Below, piece by piece: positions 1 to 8,559 of a stretch of DNA of 64,000 nt. The notes under the pieces are model-generated. The model had not been told where the DNA came from. It saw only the letters and a program-made list of their open reading frames with translations, and did not search any database. This DNA comes from PALSA-505 sp035308365 (lineage in GTDB: Bacteria; Actinomycetota; Actinomycetes; Streptosporangiales; Streptosporangiaceae): NCBI GenBank assembly GCA_035308365.1, contig DATGGU010000013.1, positions 1-64,000 on the forward strand, read 5' to 3'. The stretch's first letter is position 1. The number at the start of each line of letters is the position of its first letter. The position numbers and the translations under genes were made by a program.

Positions 1-5
1 GAAGG

Positions 6-1874
6 ATGGGGCACGTGGACGAGGGTGCGGTCGAACTGATCCCGCGGGAGGTTCTGTTCGGGAACGCCGACCGGCTGGCGCCTCGGATATCGCCGGATGC
101 GACCCGGCTCGCCTGGCTCGCACCGCACGAGAACGTGCTGAACGTATGGGTCGCGCCGCTGAGCCTGACCGACGGCGTGGACTGGGCGGCGGCCCGGATG
201 GTCACCGAGGATACCGAGCGGGGCATCCGGCGGTTCGACTGGGCGAGCGACGGGCGGCGGCTGCTTTACCTCCAGGATGCCGCCGGCGATGAGAACTGGC
301 GGCTCTACGACGTCGACCTGGAGACCATGCTGCGCCGGGACCTTACCCCCTTCGACGGGGTGCAGGCCCGGATCGTCGCCATCGACCGGAAGTTTCCCAC
401 CGAGATCCTGGTCGCCCTCAACAAGGATGATCCTAAGCTGCACGATGTCTACCGGCTGGACCTGATCACCGGTGAGCTGACGCTCCTGGTGAAGAACCCA
501 GGCTTCGCCGGCTGGCTCGCCGATGCGCAGTTCGTGGTGCGGGCCGGGATCCAGTTGCAGCCCGACGGCGGGGTTGTCGTCCAGGTCAGGGACGACGCCG
601 AGGCGCCCTGGCGGCCGCTGCTGACCGTCCCGGCCGACGAGGAAGCCGGCACCGGGCTGGTCGCGTTCAGCGAGGACGGCGGCTCGCTCCTTGTGGCGTC
701 GGCCGTGGACGCCGAGACTGCCGGACTACTGCGCATCGATCTGGCCAGCGGGGCCAGGCAGGTGCTCATCCAGGATCCGGTGGCCGACGTCCGGGACGTG
801 CGCATTCAGCCGGACACCAGGGTGCCGCAGATCGTCATTCTGGCCAAGGACCGGGCCGAGTATCTCGTCCTCGATCCGGACGTGGCCGCCGACCTGGAGG
901 CGATCCGGACGGTGCACCCCGGCGACCCGATTTTCCCTGACTCCGACGAGAGCGACATGGTCTGGGTGGTCGGGTTCGCGAACGACTCCGGACCGGTTCC
1001 GTTTTACGCCTACGACCGGGCCACCAAGACGGCCTGCCTGCTCTTCGAGCACCGCCCGGTGCTGAACCGCTACCAGCTCGCCTCGATGGAACCGTTCCAG
1101 TTCACCGCGCGGGACGGCCTGGAGATCCACGGTTACCTGTCGTTCCCGGCGGGCGTGCCCCGCCGCAACCTGCCGGCCGTGCTCAACGTGCACGGCGGCC
1201 CCGCCACCCGCGACGTCTGGGGCTTCGAGCCCCGGGTGCAGTGGCTGGCCAACCGGGGTTACCTGTGCGTCCAGGTCAATTATCGCGGCTCGACCGGCTA
1301 CGGCCGGGCGTTCACCCAGGCAGGCGACCGCGAGTGGGGCGGCAAGATGCAGGACGACCTGACCGACGCGGTCGCCCACATCGTCGCCCAGGGCTGGGCG
1401 GACCCGGAGCGAATCGCCATCTTCGGCGGTTCCTACGGAGGGTACGCGGCGTTGGCCGGCGCGGCGTTCACGCCCAGCCTGTACCGCTGCGCGGTGGATC
1501 TGTGCGGCCCGTCCAACCTGAAGACCCTGCTCGAAACCATTCCGCCGTACTGGACGCCGGGTGCCCCGCGCCTCTACCGGCGGGTCGGGAACCCGGAGAC
1601 CGACGCCGAGTTCCTGTGGTCACGCTCGCCGCTGTCCCGGGCGGCCGACATCCGGATTCCGCTGCTGATCGCCCAGGGCGCCAACGACCCACGGGTGAAG
1701 CAGGCCGAGGCCGAGCAAATCGTGGCCGCGCTGACGGCGGCCGGGATCGAGCACGAGTACATGCTGTTCCCTGACGAGGGCCACGGCCTGGTCAAGCCGG
1801 CCAACCGGCTGCGGTTCTACGCTGCGGCCGAGCGGTTCCTGGCCCGTCACCTCGGAGGCAGGGCCGAGCCGTGA
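6..1874 (+). CDS. S9 family prolyl oligopeptidase-type serine peptidase
   Basis: Probable cytosolic alpha/beta-hydrolase peptidase of the S9 (acylaminoacyl/prolyl oligopeptidase) family that cleaves short peptides. About 350 N-terminal residues resemble the family's beta-propeller (opening with a PREVLFGN..PRISPD stretch), followed by the hydrolase domain. The nucleophile sits in GGSYGG (S476), with the likely acid in GANDPR (D561) and the histidine in DEGHG (H593), so the triad is complete. The 622-residue length is normal for the family. The GAAGG at the window edge is too close to the ATG at 6 but well placed for the in-frame GTG at 15, so the true start may be nine bases downstream. The stop overlaps the next gene's start (GTGA), which implies translational coupling to the P450. 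Confidence 0.93.
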   Translation: MGHVDEGAVELIPREVLFGNADRLAPRISPDATRLAWLAPHENVLNVWVAPLSLTDGVDWAAARMVTEDTERGIRRFDWASDGRRLLYLQDAAGDENWRLYDVDLETMLRRDLTPFDGVQARIVAIDRKFPTEILVALNKDDPKLHDVYRLDLITGELTLLVKNPGFAGWLADAQFVVRAGIQLQPDGGVVVQVRDDAEAPWRPLLTVPADEEAGTGLVAFSEDGGSLLVASAVDAETAGLLRIDLASGARQVLIQDPVADVRDVRIQPDTRVPQIVILAKDRAEYLVLDPDVAADLEAIRTVHPGDPIFPDSDESDMVWVVGFANDSGPVPFYAYDRATKTACLLFEHRPVLNRYQLASMEPFQFTARDGLEIHGYLSFPAGVPRRNLPAVLNVHGGPATRDVWGFEPRVQWLANRGYLCVQVNYRGSTGYGRAFTQAGDREWGGKMQDDLTDAVAHIVAQGWADPERIAIFGGSYGGYAALAGAAFTPSLYRCAVDLCGPSNLKTLLETIPPYWTPGAPRLYRRVGNPETDAEFLWSRSPLSRAADIRIPLLIAQGANDPRVKQAEAEQIVAALTAAGIEHEYMLFPDEGHGLVKPANRLRFYAAAERFLARHLGGRAEP

Positions 1875-3115
1875 CAGCGGCGCCGCGCTGCCCGGTAGAA
1901 GAGGACTTCGACCCGCTGTCCCCCGGCTTCCTCGCCGACCCGTACGCGGTGCTGGCGGCGCTGCCGCTGGCCGCCGAGCCGGTCTTCTACGCGCCCTCGA
2001 TCGGCTACTACGTGGTGACCAGGTACGCCGACATCGAGCAGGTGTTCCGCGACCCGCAGACCTACTCGGCCGCCGTGGCACAGGCCCCGCTGGTCCCCCT
2101 GGTCCCCGAAGCCCAGCAGATCCTGCTGGCGGGCGGGCACAAGCCGCAACCGTCAATGGTCAGCCTGGACGAGCCGGCACATGCCCGGCTGCGCCGTCCG
2201 GCGGCACGGGCGTTCAGCGTGAAGCGGGTAACCGCGATGATCCCGGCCATCGAAACGACCACGAGCGCGCTCCTTGACGCCGTTGCCGGCCGGGCGGAAT
2301 TCGACCTGGTCGCCTCGCTGGCCTTCCCGTTGCCCGCCAACATCGTCTTCGCCCTGATGGGCGTGCCCGAACAGGACTATCCCCGGCTCAAGCGCTGGTG
2401 CGGCTACCGGGCCGCCCTGGGCTGGGGCCGTCCGGCCGCCGAGGACCAGGTCGAGATCGCCACGAACATGGCCGCCTACCGCCGCTACCTGCGCGACCTG
2501 GTGGACACCAAGACGACGGCCAGAACCGACGACCTGACCAGCGACCTGCTGGCCATCCACGACGAGGATCCCGGCCGGCTCACCCTGGACGAGATCTCGT
2601 CGATCCTGTTCTCGCTGTCGTTCGCCGGTCACGAGACCACGACCGGCCTGATCGGCAACACGGTCCGCCGCCTGCTCGAAGACCCGCACCGCTGGGATCA
2701 GGTGAGCGCCGATCCCGCCCTGATCCCCGGCGCCGTGGACGAGACGCTCCGGTTCGACCCCTCGGTGCCGGTCTGGCGCCGGGTCACCACCCGCCCGGCA
2801 ACCCTCGGCGGCGTCGCCCTCCCCGAGGGCGCCCGGCTGTTTCTCTGGCTGGCCGCCGCAGGCCGGGACGCGAGCGTCTTCCCCGAGCCGGACGCCTTCG
2901 ACCCGCTCCGCCCCAACGCCCAGGACCATCTCGCCTTCGGCCGTGGCCTGCACTACTGCCTCGGCGCCAGCCTCGGCAAACTGGAGACCCGCATCGCCGT
3001 CGAGCAACTCACCCGCCGCTTCCCCCGGCTCCGCCTCGCCCCCGGGCAGCGCCTGAGCTTCCACCCGAACATCTCCTTCCGGGGTCCTCAGGCGCTGCTC
3101 GTCCGCCCTCATTGA
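1871..3115 (+). CDS. cytochrome P450
   Basis: Soluble bacterial cytochrome P450 monooxygenase of 414 residues. The I-helix oxygen-activation motif AGHET is at about residues 252-256, the ExxR helix lies in VDETLRF, and the heme ligand is C363 in FGRGLHYCLG. All diagnostic motifs are intact, so the enzyme should be active. The substrate cannot be read from the sequence. It begins at a GTG that overlaps the upstream peptidase stop (GTGA), so the two form a coupled pair. No ferredoxin or ferredoxin reductase lies nearby, so redox partners must come from elsewhere in the genome. Confidence 0.95.
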   Translation: MTAAPRCPVEEDFDPLSPGFLADPYAVLAALPLAAEPVFYAPSIGYYVVTRYADIEQVFRDPQTYSAAVAQAPLVPLVPEAQQILLAGGHKPQPSMVSLDEPAHARLRRPAARAFSVKRVTAMIPAIETTTSALLDAVAGRAEFDLVASLAFPLPANIVFALMGVPEQDYPRLKRWCGYRAALGWGRPAAEDQVEIATNMAAYRRYLRDLVDTKTTARTDDLTSDLLAIHDEDPGRLTLDEISSILFSLSFAGHETTTGLIGNTVRRLLEDPHRWDQVSADPALIPGAVDETLRFDPSVPVWRRVTTRPATLGGVALPEGARLFLWLAAAGRDASVFPEPDAFDPLRPNAQDHLAFGRGLHYCLGASLGKLETRIAVEQLTRRFPRLRLAPGQRLSFHPNISFRGPQALLVRPH

Positions 3116-3219
3116 TCCCGCAGGAGAAGAAAACGCCGAAGGGTGCCCACCGCGCACAGCCGCTGACCGGCGGTCAATCGCGGGGTCAGGCCAGCGGCCG
3201 TCTCCCGGACGCGGCGCTG

Positions 3220-4296
3220 TTATACCTCGTCACGCCATTCATCATCCATGCCCTCGTCGTCCTCTTCGTACCTGGTTTGCATCGTGGTGGTGGTCACCTG
3301 TTCTATATCTTCATCTTCCCGTGAGCGTTCCTTTCTCTCTTCTCGGCCGGCCTGCTGAACCTGTCCTTCCGGCTCAATCGGCTGGGACTCTTCGTCCTCG
3401 TCCATCAGGGGTACCGCGTTGACCTCGCCTGGCATTGCTACTCTCACATTTACGCCTGTGATTGTTGAAGCAGAGAGCCTGCGTGCCAGGGCAGCGCCGT
3501 CCGTGGTCATCCAGCGCGTGTCACCTTCTGCAGTGCACTGCGCCTTGGTCTGGAGGGAGAAGAATATTGTCCCGTGCTCACGGCAAGCAGCCTTGACGAG
3601 TTCGGTGGCAATGCCCTGCCTGCGATAAGCTTGATTCACCTCGATATCATTAACCCAAAAACCGTCGTCGTCCTCGAATAGGGTTAGTTCGCCGACCTGC
3701 TTGGGCTCAGGCTGCTCGGGTGAGTCCTCGCGCTCCAGGCCATCGTCTTCGTTATCGGGTGGCTCGGTGTAGAAGGCGGTGAACTCATTACTCTCGCCGG
3801 TCACCGTGATGGTGGCGGGAGGCTTGTAAAGCCGATCAGGGTGGACGTATTGAGGCGGGCCTTCTGCACCGAGCATAAAGTTGGTGATCGCAGTCTGCCG
3901 CAGTTTCTTTGGCTCTTGCTGGTCCTGCCCGGACCGGCCCGGGCCAGTCTCACGCCGTCGCTTCTTCCCCGATCCGGTGCCCGGCTCAGAGAAGACCTGC
4001 TCGATCGTGGGAGGCAACTGTCCTGCCACCCCCGCTTGCCCGCTCAGCGAGCCGACAAGCGGGCCGGCGTGCCGTTGGATGATTTCGAGTACCACTGGTG
4101 GGGGATCTGGCACGAGATCATCGAAGTCACTCGGGGAAAACTGCGGCAGCGTGGAATACCGGGGGTCGTTGTAGGTGCTGCCGGTATCATCGGGGTCGTA
4201 GATCTCGGGATCAAGATCGGGCTCGTGACGTGCACTGGGATCATATGGTTCCCTAGATCCCTCGCCGTCACCGTTACTGCTGGATAAATGGCTCAT
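3220..4296 (-). CDS. Acidic, largely disordered protein with a GNAT acetyltransferase core
   Basis: 358-residue protein with a small folded core at about residues 200-290. The acetyl-CoA loop looks like QAYRRQGIATELVKAA (about 222-237), the motif A pattern of GNAT N-acetyltransferases, preceded by strands around DGFWVNDIEV. The first ~130 and last ~60 residues are very acidic or proline-rich and look disordered. A basic patch KKRRR (111-115) and KKLRQTAITNFM (130-141) stand out: the latter matches the QxxIxxF pattern of sliding-clamp PIP boxes. The gene is visibly A+T-richer than its neighbours and uses codons rare in them, which suggests recent acquisition. It is monocistronic on the minus strand. 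The acceptor substrate is unknown, and the clamp-binding idea is inference only. Confidence 0.75.
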   Translation of the reverse strand: MSHLSSSNGDGEGSREPYDPSARHEPDLDPEIYDPDDTGSTYNDPRYSTLPQFSPSDFDDLVPDPPPVVLEIIQRHAGPLVGSLSGQAGVAGQLPPTIEQVFSEPGTGSGKKRRRETGPGRSGQDQQEPKKLRQTAITNFMLGAEGPPQYVHPDRLYKPPATITVTGESNEFTAFYTEPPDNEDDGLEREDSPEQPEPKQVGELTLFEDDDGFWVNDIEVNQAYRRQGIATELVKAACREHGTIFFSLQTKAQCTAEGDTRWMTTDGAALARRLSASTITGVNVRVAMPGEVNAVPLMDEDEESQPIEPEGQVQQAGREERKERSREDEDIEQVTTTTMQTRYEEDDEGMDDEWRDEV

Positions 4297-4524
4297 TTCC
4301 TCTGCTCATCTGTAGCGGCCCATGATTCATTACGAGCCGGTCCGTCTTCCTGTGATATCGCGCTCGGCCAGGCAGAACCGAGCGCGACTGGACAGGAACA
4401 CGAGCCTATGGGGTTGCGCTTTCGCGCAGTCAGCACTACCAGGCTGCGCCGTGGCGCCTGAACCGGCCGGACGCGCTGCTGGGTCCGCTTTAACTGATTT
4501 CTCCTTTACGGTTCACCAGCCCCG

Positions 4525-5664
4525 TCAGGTCAGCGACCCGTAGAACTCCCTGATGTCGTTTACCAGAACATCGGTAGCCTCATGCGCCGCATAGTGACCG
4601 GCGGCGTCATTGGCGCTTCCCTGCGCGGACGCGCCGTATGAGTTCCACCGGACGATGTTGGCGTGGTCCCGGCCGGCGAACCGCCGGATCGACTGGAAGT
4701 CGCCGCCGAACATGGCCAGCCCGGTCGGCGCGGTGGCCGGCCCGCTCGGCTGTTCCCCCGCGTGCGCGTCCTCGTAGTAGAACCTGATCGCCGACCCTGA
4801 CGTACGGGTGAACCAATAGATCGCGACGTTGGCCAGGATGAAGTCGGCATCCAGGCTCTGCCCGAAGAGCTGGCTGTTCCACGCCAGCAGGCCCACCGGC
4901 GAGTCCGCGATCGCGAACGCCAGGGTCTGCGGCTGCTGGCTGTGCAGCACGTTGAACGAGAACTTATTGTCGTAGAACCACTGCAGGTGCTTCAGCGCCG
5001 CCATGTCAGCCTCGGACAGCCCCTCGAACTCGGCCGGATCCCCCGACGGGAACGAGAAAAGCTGTGTGACATGCACCCCGATCACGTGCTCGCCGTCGAC
5101 CCGCCCGACCTCCGGCGAGATCATCGACCCGGCGTCATTGCCAACCGCCCCGTACCTCTCGTAGCCGAGCCGCCCCATAAGCTCCGCCCAGGCCCGCGCG
5201 GTCCGGTACCTGTTCCACCCCGCTGACCGGGTCGGCCCGGAGAACCCGAACCCCGGCAGTGACGGGATGACAACATGGAACGCTGGCTGCGACGCTTCGG
5301 ATGGCTCGGTCAGCGGCCCGATGACGTCGAGATACTCGATCACCGAGCCCGGCCACCCATGGGTGAGAATCAGTGGTGTCGCGTCCGCCCGGCTGGACCG
5401 GACATGCAGAAAGTGGATCGTCTCCCCGTCGATCTCGGTGACGAACTGCGGATACGAGTTGAGCCGCGCCTCCACCGCCCGCCAGTCGAACCCGTCCAGC
5501 CAGTACCGCGTCAGCTCCCGAACCCGCTCGACGGTCTGCCCATAGGCATCCCCCACCCCAGGCAGCTCATCCGGCCACCGTACATCCCGCAGCCGCCGCG
5601 CCAGCTCATCCAGCTCCGCCTGCGGAACCTCGACGCGGTAAGGACGGATCGCCATGTCAGTCAT
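4525..5664 (-). CDS. Epoxide hydrolase (EHN-domain alpha/beta hydrolase)
   Basis: 379-residue epoxide hydrolase of the microsomal/EHN type, which opens epoxides to diols. An N-terminal EHN-like segment (about 5-105, with RWPDE) is followed by an alpha/beta-hydrolase fold. The oxyanion motif is HGWPGS (102-107), the nucleophile Asp is in GNDAGS (D177), and the catalytic His is in GHYAAHE (H357). The frame is open to 5757, but the ATG at 5664 has GGGAG seven bases upstream and gives a family-typical N-terminus, so it is preferred. The gene is divergent from a TetR regulator, with two near-identical palindromes in the shared promoter. That layout suggests repression relieved by the epoxide or a related ligand. 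Confidence 0.92.
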   Translation of the reverse strand: MTDMAIRPYRVEVPQAELDELARRLRDVRWPDELPGVGDAYGQTVERVRELTRYWLDGFDWRAVEARLNSYPQFVTEIDGETIHFLHVRSSRADATPLILTHGWPGSVIEYLDVIGPLTEPSEASQPAFHVVIPSLPGFGFSGPTRSAGWNRYRTARAWAELMGRLGYERYGAVGNDAGSMISPEVGRVDGEHVIGVHVTQLFSFPSGDPAEFEGLSEADMAALKHLQWFYDNKFSFNVLHSQQPQTLAFAIADSPVGLLAWNSQLFGQSLDADFILANVAIYWFTRTSGSAIRFYYEDAHAGEQPSGPATAPTGLAMFGGDFQSIRRFAGRDHANIVRWNSYGASAQGSANDAAGHYAAHEATDVLVNDIREFYGSLT

Positions 5665-5702
5665 CTCATCTCCCAGCATCTCTGCCCGGCACCCGTTCGG
5701 CC

Positions 5703-5722
5703 GGAACGGAATCATCTGTTCC
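5703..5722. promoter_or_regulatory. Operator candidate 1 of the TetR/epoxide hydrolase intergenic region
   Basis: The half-sites GGAACGGA and TCTGTTCC flank a 4-bp ATCA centre and differ by one base from a perfect palindrome. Its centre is about 33 bp (three helical turns) from the second site, so two dimers would bind the same DNA face. It lies between the hydrolase start and the regulator. Confidence 0.65.
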
Positions 5723-5736
5723 CTTTGACTATAGCA

Positions 5737-5754
5737 GAACGGAACCATCCGTTC
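5737..5754. promoter_or_regulatory. Operator candidate 2 of the TetR/epoxide hydrolase intergenic region
   Basis: Perfect inverted repeat GAACGGA-ACCA-TCCGTTC with a 4-bp spacer, the size and symmetry expected of a TetR-family dimer site. It sits just upstream of the TetR reading frame, next to a CTATAG hexamer that could act as a -10 element, so binding would block both divergent promoters. Confidence 0.7.
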
Positions 5755-5851
5755 CACTGTTAAGATGACTGCTGCGCCCGCACGACGAGGACTACACCCG
5801 CATGACGAGGACTACACCAGGACGAGGGGCCGCACCGGAAGGATGAGGGCC

Positions 5852-6772
5852 ATGCAGGACGGCAACGCTGCCCCGGCGGGGGAAGCCGCACCCACGCACG
5901 CCGGTCAGGGCACCCGCACAGCCACCACCCCACCAGACAAACCCCCGGCACACGACACCAAAACCACCCGGAAAGCCACCCCCACGCACGCCGACCAGGG
6001 CACCCGCACAGCCACCACCCCACCAGACAAACCCCCAGCAAACCAGGCCGCCACCCCAGCCAGGCCCCCAGCCCACGACACCAAACTCACCCGACCCGCA
6101 CCCGATACGGCCGCGCTCTCAGCGCGGGAGGCGACTCCGGCCCGGCTGTCTGGCCGTCATGCCCAGGCCGTGCGCAACGATGCCGCGATCCTGCGGGCCG
6201 CCCGCGATGTGTTCCTCGCCGACCCGAAGGCTCCGATCGCCGCCGTCGCCGAGCGGGCTGGAGTCGGCATCAGCGCACTGTATCGTCGCTACCCGGGCAA
6301 GGAGGAACTGCTTCGCCGGCTCTGCCACGATGGTCTGCGCCGCTTCATCGCCGAAGCCGAGAGTGCCGCTGCCGGCCCCGACCCCTGGCGCGCGTTCACC
6401 GGGTTCCTTCGGGAGGTGGTAGTGGCCGACGTCCACTCACTGACCGTCCATCTGGCAGGCACGTTCACCCCAACCGAGGAGATGCGGCAGGACGCGCTGC
6501 GCGCCGGGGCTCTGGCCACATCATTGCTGGAACGCGCCGCAGCCAGTGGCCGGATGCGGCCCGGCATGGTCCCCGACGACATTACCCTGATCCTGGAAGG
6601 CTGCGCCGCCATCCGGATCCCCGGTCAGCCCGAACGTACCAGCCAGCTGCGGCTGCGCTACCTGACCCTGCTCCTGGACGGCCTCCAGTTTGGCACTGAG
6701 CCCCTGCCCGGCCCGCCGCCGGCACCGGCCGAACTCAACTGGCGCTGGCAACACCCCTCGGCGGCGAGCTGA
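5852..6772 (+). CDS. TetR family transcriptional regulator with a Pro/Thr-rich repeat N-terminus
   Basis: TetR-type repressor. The DNA-binding domain spans roughly residues 95-150 of this call (ILRAARDVF, then AERAGVGISALYRRYPGKEEL), with an all-helical ligand domain behind it. About 90 residues precede the HTH, rich in Pro, Thr and Ala and containing a 20-residue unit repeated twice; TetR proteins normally have 10-30 residues there. The ATG at 5852 has GGAAGGA nine bases upstream. The frame is also open from an ATG at 5765, which has no good ribosome site. It is divergent from the epoxide hydrolase, which it most likely controls together with itself through the two palindromes just upstream. 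Confidence 0.85.
   Translation: MQDGNAAPAGEAAPTHAGQGTRTATTPPDKPPAHDTKTTRKATPTHADQGTRTATTPPDKPPANQAATPARPPAHDTKLTRPAPDTAALSAREATPARLSGRHAQAVRNDAAILRAARDVFLADPKAPIAAVAERAGVGISALYRRYPGKEELLRRLCHDGLRRFIAEAESAAAGPDPWRAFTGFLREVVVADVHSLTVHLAGTFTPTEEMRQDALRAGALATSLLERAAASGRMRPGMVPDDITLILEGCAAIRIPGQPERTSQLRLRYLTLLLDGLQFGTEPLPGPPPAPAELNWRWQHPSAAS
5891..6040 (+). repeat. In-frame direct repeat (60 bp, two copies) in the TetR gene
   Basis: The segments at 5891-5950 and 5981-6040 differ at only three of 60 positions and are offset by 90 bp (30 codons), so the frame is preserved. They encode PTHAxQGTRTATTPPDKPPA twice. This looks like a recent tandem duplication within the linker. Confidence 0.85.
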
Positions 6773-6793
6773 CCGCCCTCCACCCCGGGAGTA

Positions 6794-7615
6794 TTACGCG
6801 TCCGCACGAGGTTCGACATGACCTCCGGCCGGAATGCGATTTTCCGGGGTGCCAGCAGTAACTTGCCCGGTGACCACGGACGGCTTAAAAGCCCGGACTT
6901 TACCTTCCTTTACACTATCCGTCCGGGCACCACGGAGCACTCCTGCGCGATCCTGGTAGATTACTTGCATGAACTGAATCTTGGAAGAATCGATGACCAC
7001 GATATCCCAGTGTTCACCGATTCGCTGTCGCTGCTGCTCGCCCGGGCATCTTCGCATCAGCTTCTCACCGGCTAGTACGATCGCTCTTGCTTCCGTTCCA
7101 TCCCGGTCTTCGTGGAGGCGATGATATCCCCAGAACTCGGTCTTGTCATCCAGTTTGACATAAACCCACGGGAAAGAATCCTTGGGGGCATAGCGGGTAA
7201 ACACACTCCGGTACACGCCTTCTTTCCGGAATCGCGACCGGGGCCTTCGGGTGAGCAGCCATGCCGCTGCAGCCGCCAGTATACAGGCGAGTATGACTTC
7301 CGCCGCAAGCCCGAAGAATACTTTTCCGAGGTTCCCGGCCGCGTACTTGTTACCACCCGCCAGCCACAGGCCAATATTAGGCAGGCTAAGTTTCGTGTAC
7401 TTGTACAGGGCGGAGCTTTCATACCGTTGAAGCAGCCACAGCAGAACCATGCTGACCAGACTGAATACCAGGCTCGTCAGCCCTACCCGGCTCGCTTCAG
7501 CGAACGCGGACTCGCCTTCTCGTGGCCGCCGTCGCTCGATGATTGCACTGTAAACGAGTCCAGGCGCTACGAGCCCAAGAAACCCAAGCAGTGTGCCAAA
7601 CGTCGCCGGAATCAT
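6794..7615 (-). CDS. DUF6338-like membrane protein
   Basis: 273-residue integral membrane protein. A short N-terminal hydrophobic helix (about 5-25, FGTLLGFLGLVAPGLVYS) is followed by ERRRP, a second helix (about 46-63) and a third (about 100-124), then a ~150-residue soluble domain that is probably cytoplasmic (FPWVYVKLDDKTEFWGYH). The start and APGLVY..ERRRP arrangement resemble DUF6338 proteins of actinomycetes, whose function is unknown. Its ATG overlaps the stop of a 40-codon gene (ATGA), which follows an Ig-domain membrane protein, so the three look like one coupled operon. Base composition is lower in G+C than its surroundings. Confidence 0.75.
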   Translation of the reverse strand: MIPATFGTLLGFLGLVAPGLVYSAIIERRRPREGESAFAEASRVGLTSLVFSLVSMVLLWLLQRYESSALYKYTKLSLPNIGLWLAGGNKYAAGNLGKVFFGLAAEVILACILAAAAAWLLTRRPRSRFRKEGVYRSVFTRYAPKDSFPWVYVKLDDKTEFWGYHRLHEDRDGTEARAIVLAGEKLMRRCPGEQQRQRIGEHWDIVVIDSSKIQFMQVIYQDRAGVLRGARTDSVKEGKVRAFKPSVVTGQVTAGTPENRIPAGGHVEPRADA

Positions 7616-7734
7616 TCAGGGCCTTCTATTTCCGGTGGCGTTCGGGTGTCTTCCTCCACTCCTTGTTCCAGAGCATGCGAAGCTGGGCCATCAGAGATCT
7701 CGTCTGCGGCCTGTGACCATGGTTCCTGGATCAT
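7612..7734 (-). CDS. Small acidic 40-residue protein between the Ig-domain and DUF6338-like genes
   Basis: Short open frame with strong translation signals. AGGAG lies seven bases before its ATG, that start follows the upstream Ig-domain gene's stop by nine bases, and its TGA overlaps the next ATG (ATGA). The product begins MIQEPWSQAADEI, ends TPPEIEGPE, is acidic and has no membrane segment or known motif. The geometry argues for real translation, either as a small operon protein or as a coupling cistron for the DUF6338-like protein. No function can be assigned. Confidence 0.6.
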   Translation of the reverse strand: MIQEPWSQAADEISDGPASHALEQGVEEDTRTPPEIEGPE

Positions 7735-7743
7735 TTAGCACTC

Positions 7744-8559
7744 CTAAGGATTGCTTATCTTGACTGTAACGGGCAGCGTCGCATCCGGGCCGATGCCATT
7801 GTGCGCCGTCAACGTAATAGAGTATGTGCCGGCTGTGCCAGGATCGGGTATGCCGCTTATCACGCCGGTGCTGGGGTCAAGATTCAGCTTGGCCGGGAGT
7901 ATGCCGGTGAGGCTCACCACCGGCGGGGGTGTTCCGGTGAGGACCGGAGTATAGGCTCCGGTCTGGCCGACGGTGAACGAAGGATTACCGGGGTCGGGTG
8001 CAAGGTTGGGAGCTGTGCTGTTTGGCTGCGGCCGGGCTGGCGTTCCTTCGGCGGTCTGGGCGCCGAAATAGAAACCGGCGATAGCGGCGACCAGCGCGAT
8101 CACGGCCGAGACGACTTGGTTTCGGAGATCGCGGACTCCTTGTCCCGACAACCCGAATACGCCGATGACAACCAATCCGAGCAGCGAAAAGCCAGCGATC
8201 GCCAGGGTGGTCCGGGTGGTACGCGTGCCGACCCGTGCCGCAGTTGCGAGCGTCTTGACCAGGTCGGGATCGACTGTCAACGCCGGAGACGGGTCAGGGA
8301 GCTTACCCGCCGTCCTGCTTCTCCTGCTGCCGATGAGGTTTTTCAGAGTCGAGCGAGGTGCGCTCAAATTGTAGGCCGTGAGAACAAACATCGCCGCGAC
8401 GATGAGCACGACGAGGGCGAACAAGGTGACCAGCAACCAGGCCGGCAATGCCGATGCAGAGTCTGGCGAGGCCGGCGATGGCGTTGGTGCGGCTACAGCC
8501 ATGCCCGGTAAAGCACCCGGCAAGTGACCAGACACGTTGGCAATTGCGATCCCGGACAA
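7744..8559 (-). CDS. Membrane-anchored protein with a C-terminal putative Ig (He_PIG-like) domain
   Basis: 271-residue protein. A hydrophobic helix (about 40-63, LLVTLFALVVLIVAAMFVLTA), a basic loop with GSRRSRT, and two further helices (about 118-137 and 148-166) precede a Pro/Thr linker and an extracellular-type domain at about 185-271. The latter has the signature GILPAKLNLDPSTGVISGIPDPGTAGTY of bacterial putative-Ig/He_PIG folds, usually adhesive or structural modules at the cell surface. It is first in a probable three-gene operon with the 40-residue protein and the DUF6338-like protein. The function is probably at the cell surface but unknown. Confidence 0.75.
   Translation of the reverse strand: MSGIAIANVSGHLPGALPGMAVAAPTPSPASPDSASALPAWLLVTLFALVVLIVAAMFVLTAYNLSAPRSTLKNLIGSRRSRTAGKLPDPSPALTVDPDLVKTLATAARVGTRTTRTTLAIAGFSLLGLVVIGVFGLSGQGVRDLRNQVVSAVIALVAAIAGFYFGAQTAEGTPARPQPNSTAPNLAPDPGNPSFTVGQTGAYTPVLTGTPPPVVSLTGILPAKLNLDPSTGVISGIPDPGTAGTYSITLTAHNGIGPDATLPVTVKISNP

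Noticed and set aside
4322..4543. 73-codon plus-strand frame after the GNAT gene
   Set aside because: No ribosome site, no conserved-looking motif, and it overlaps the end of the epoxide hydrolase gene.
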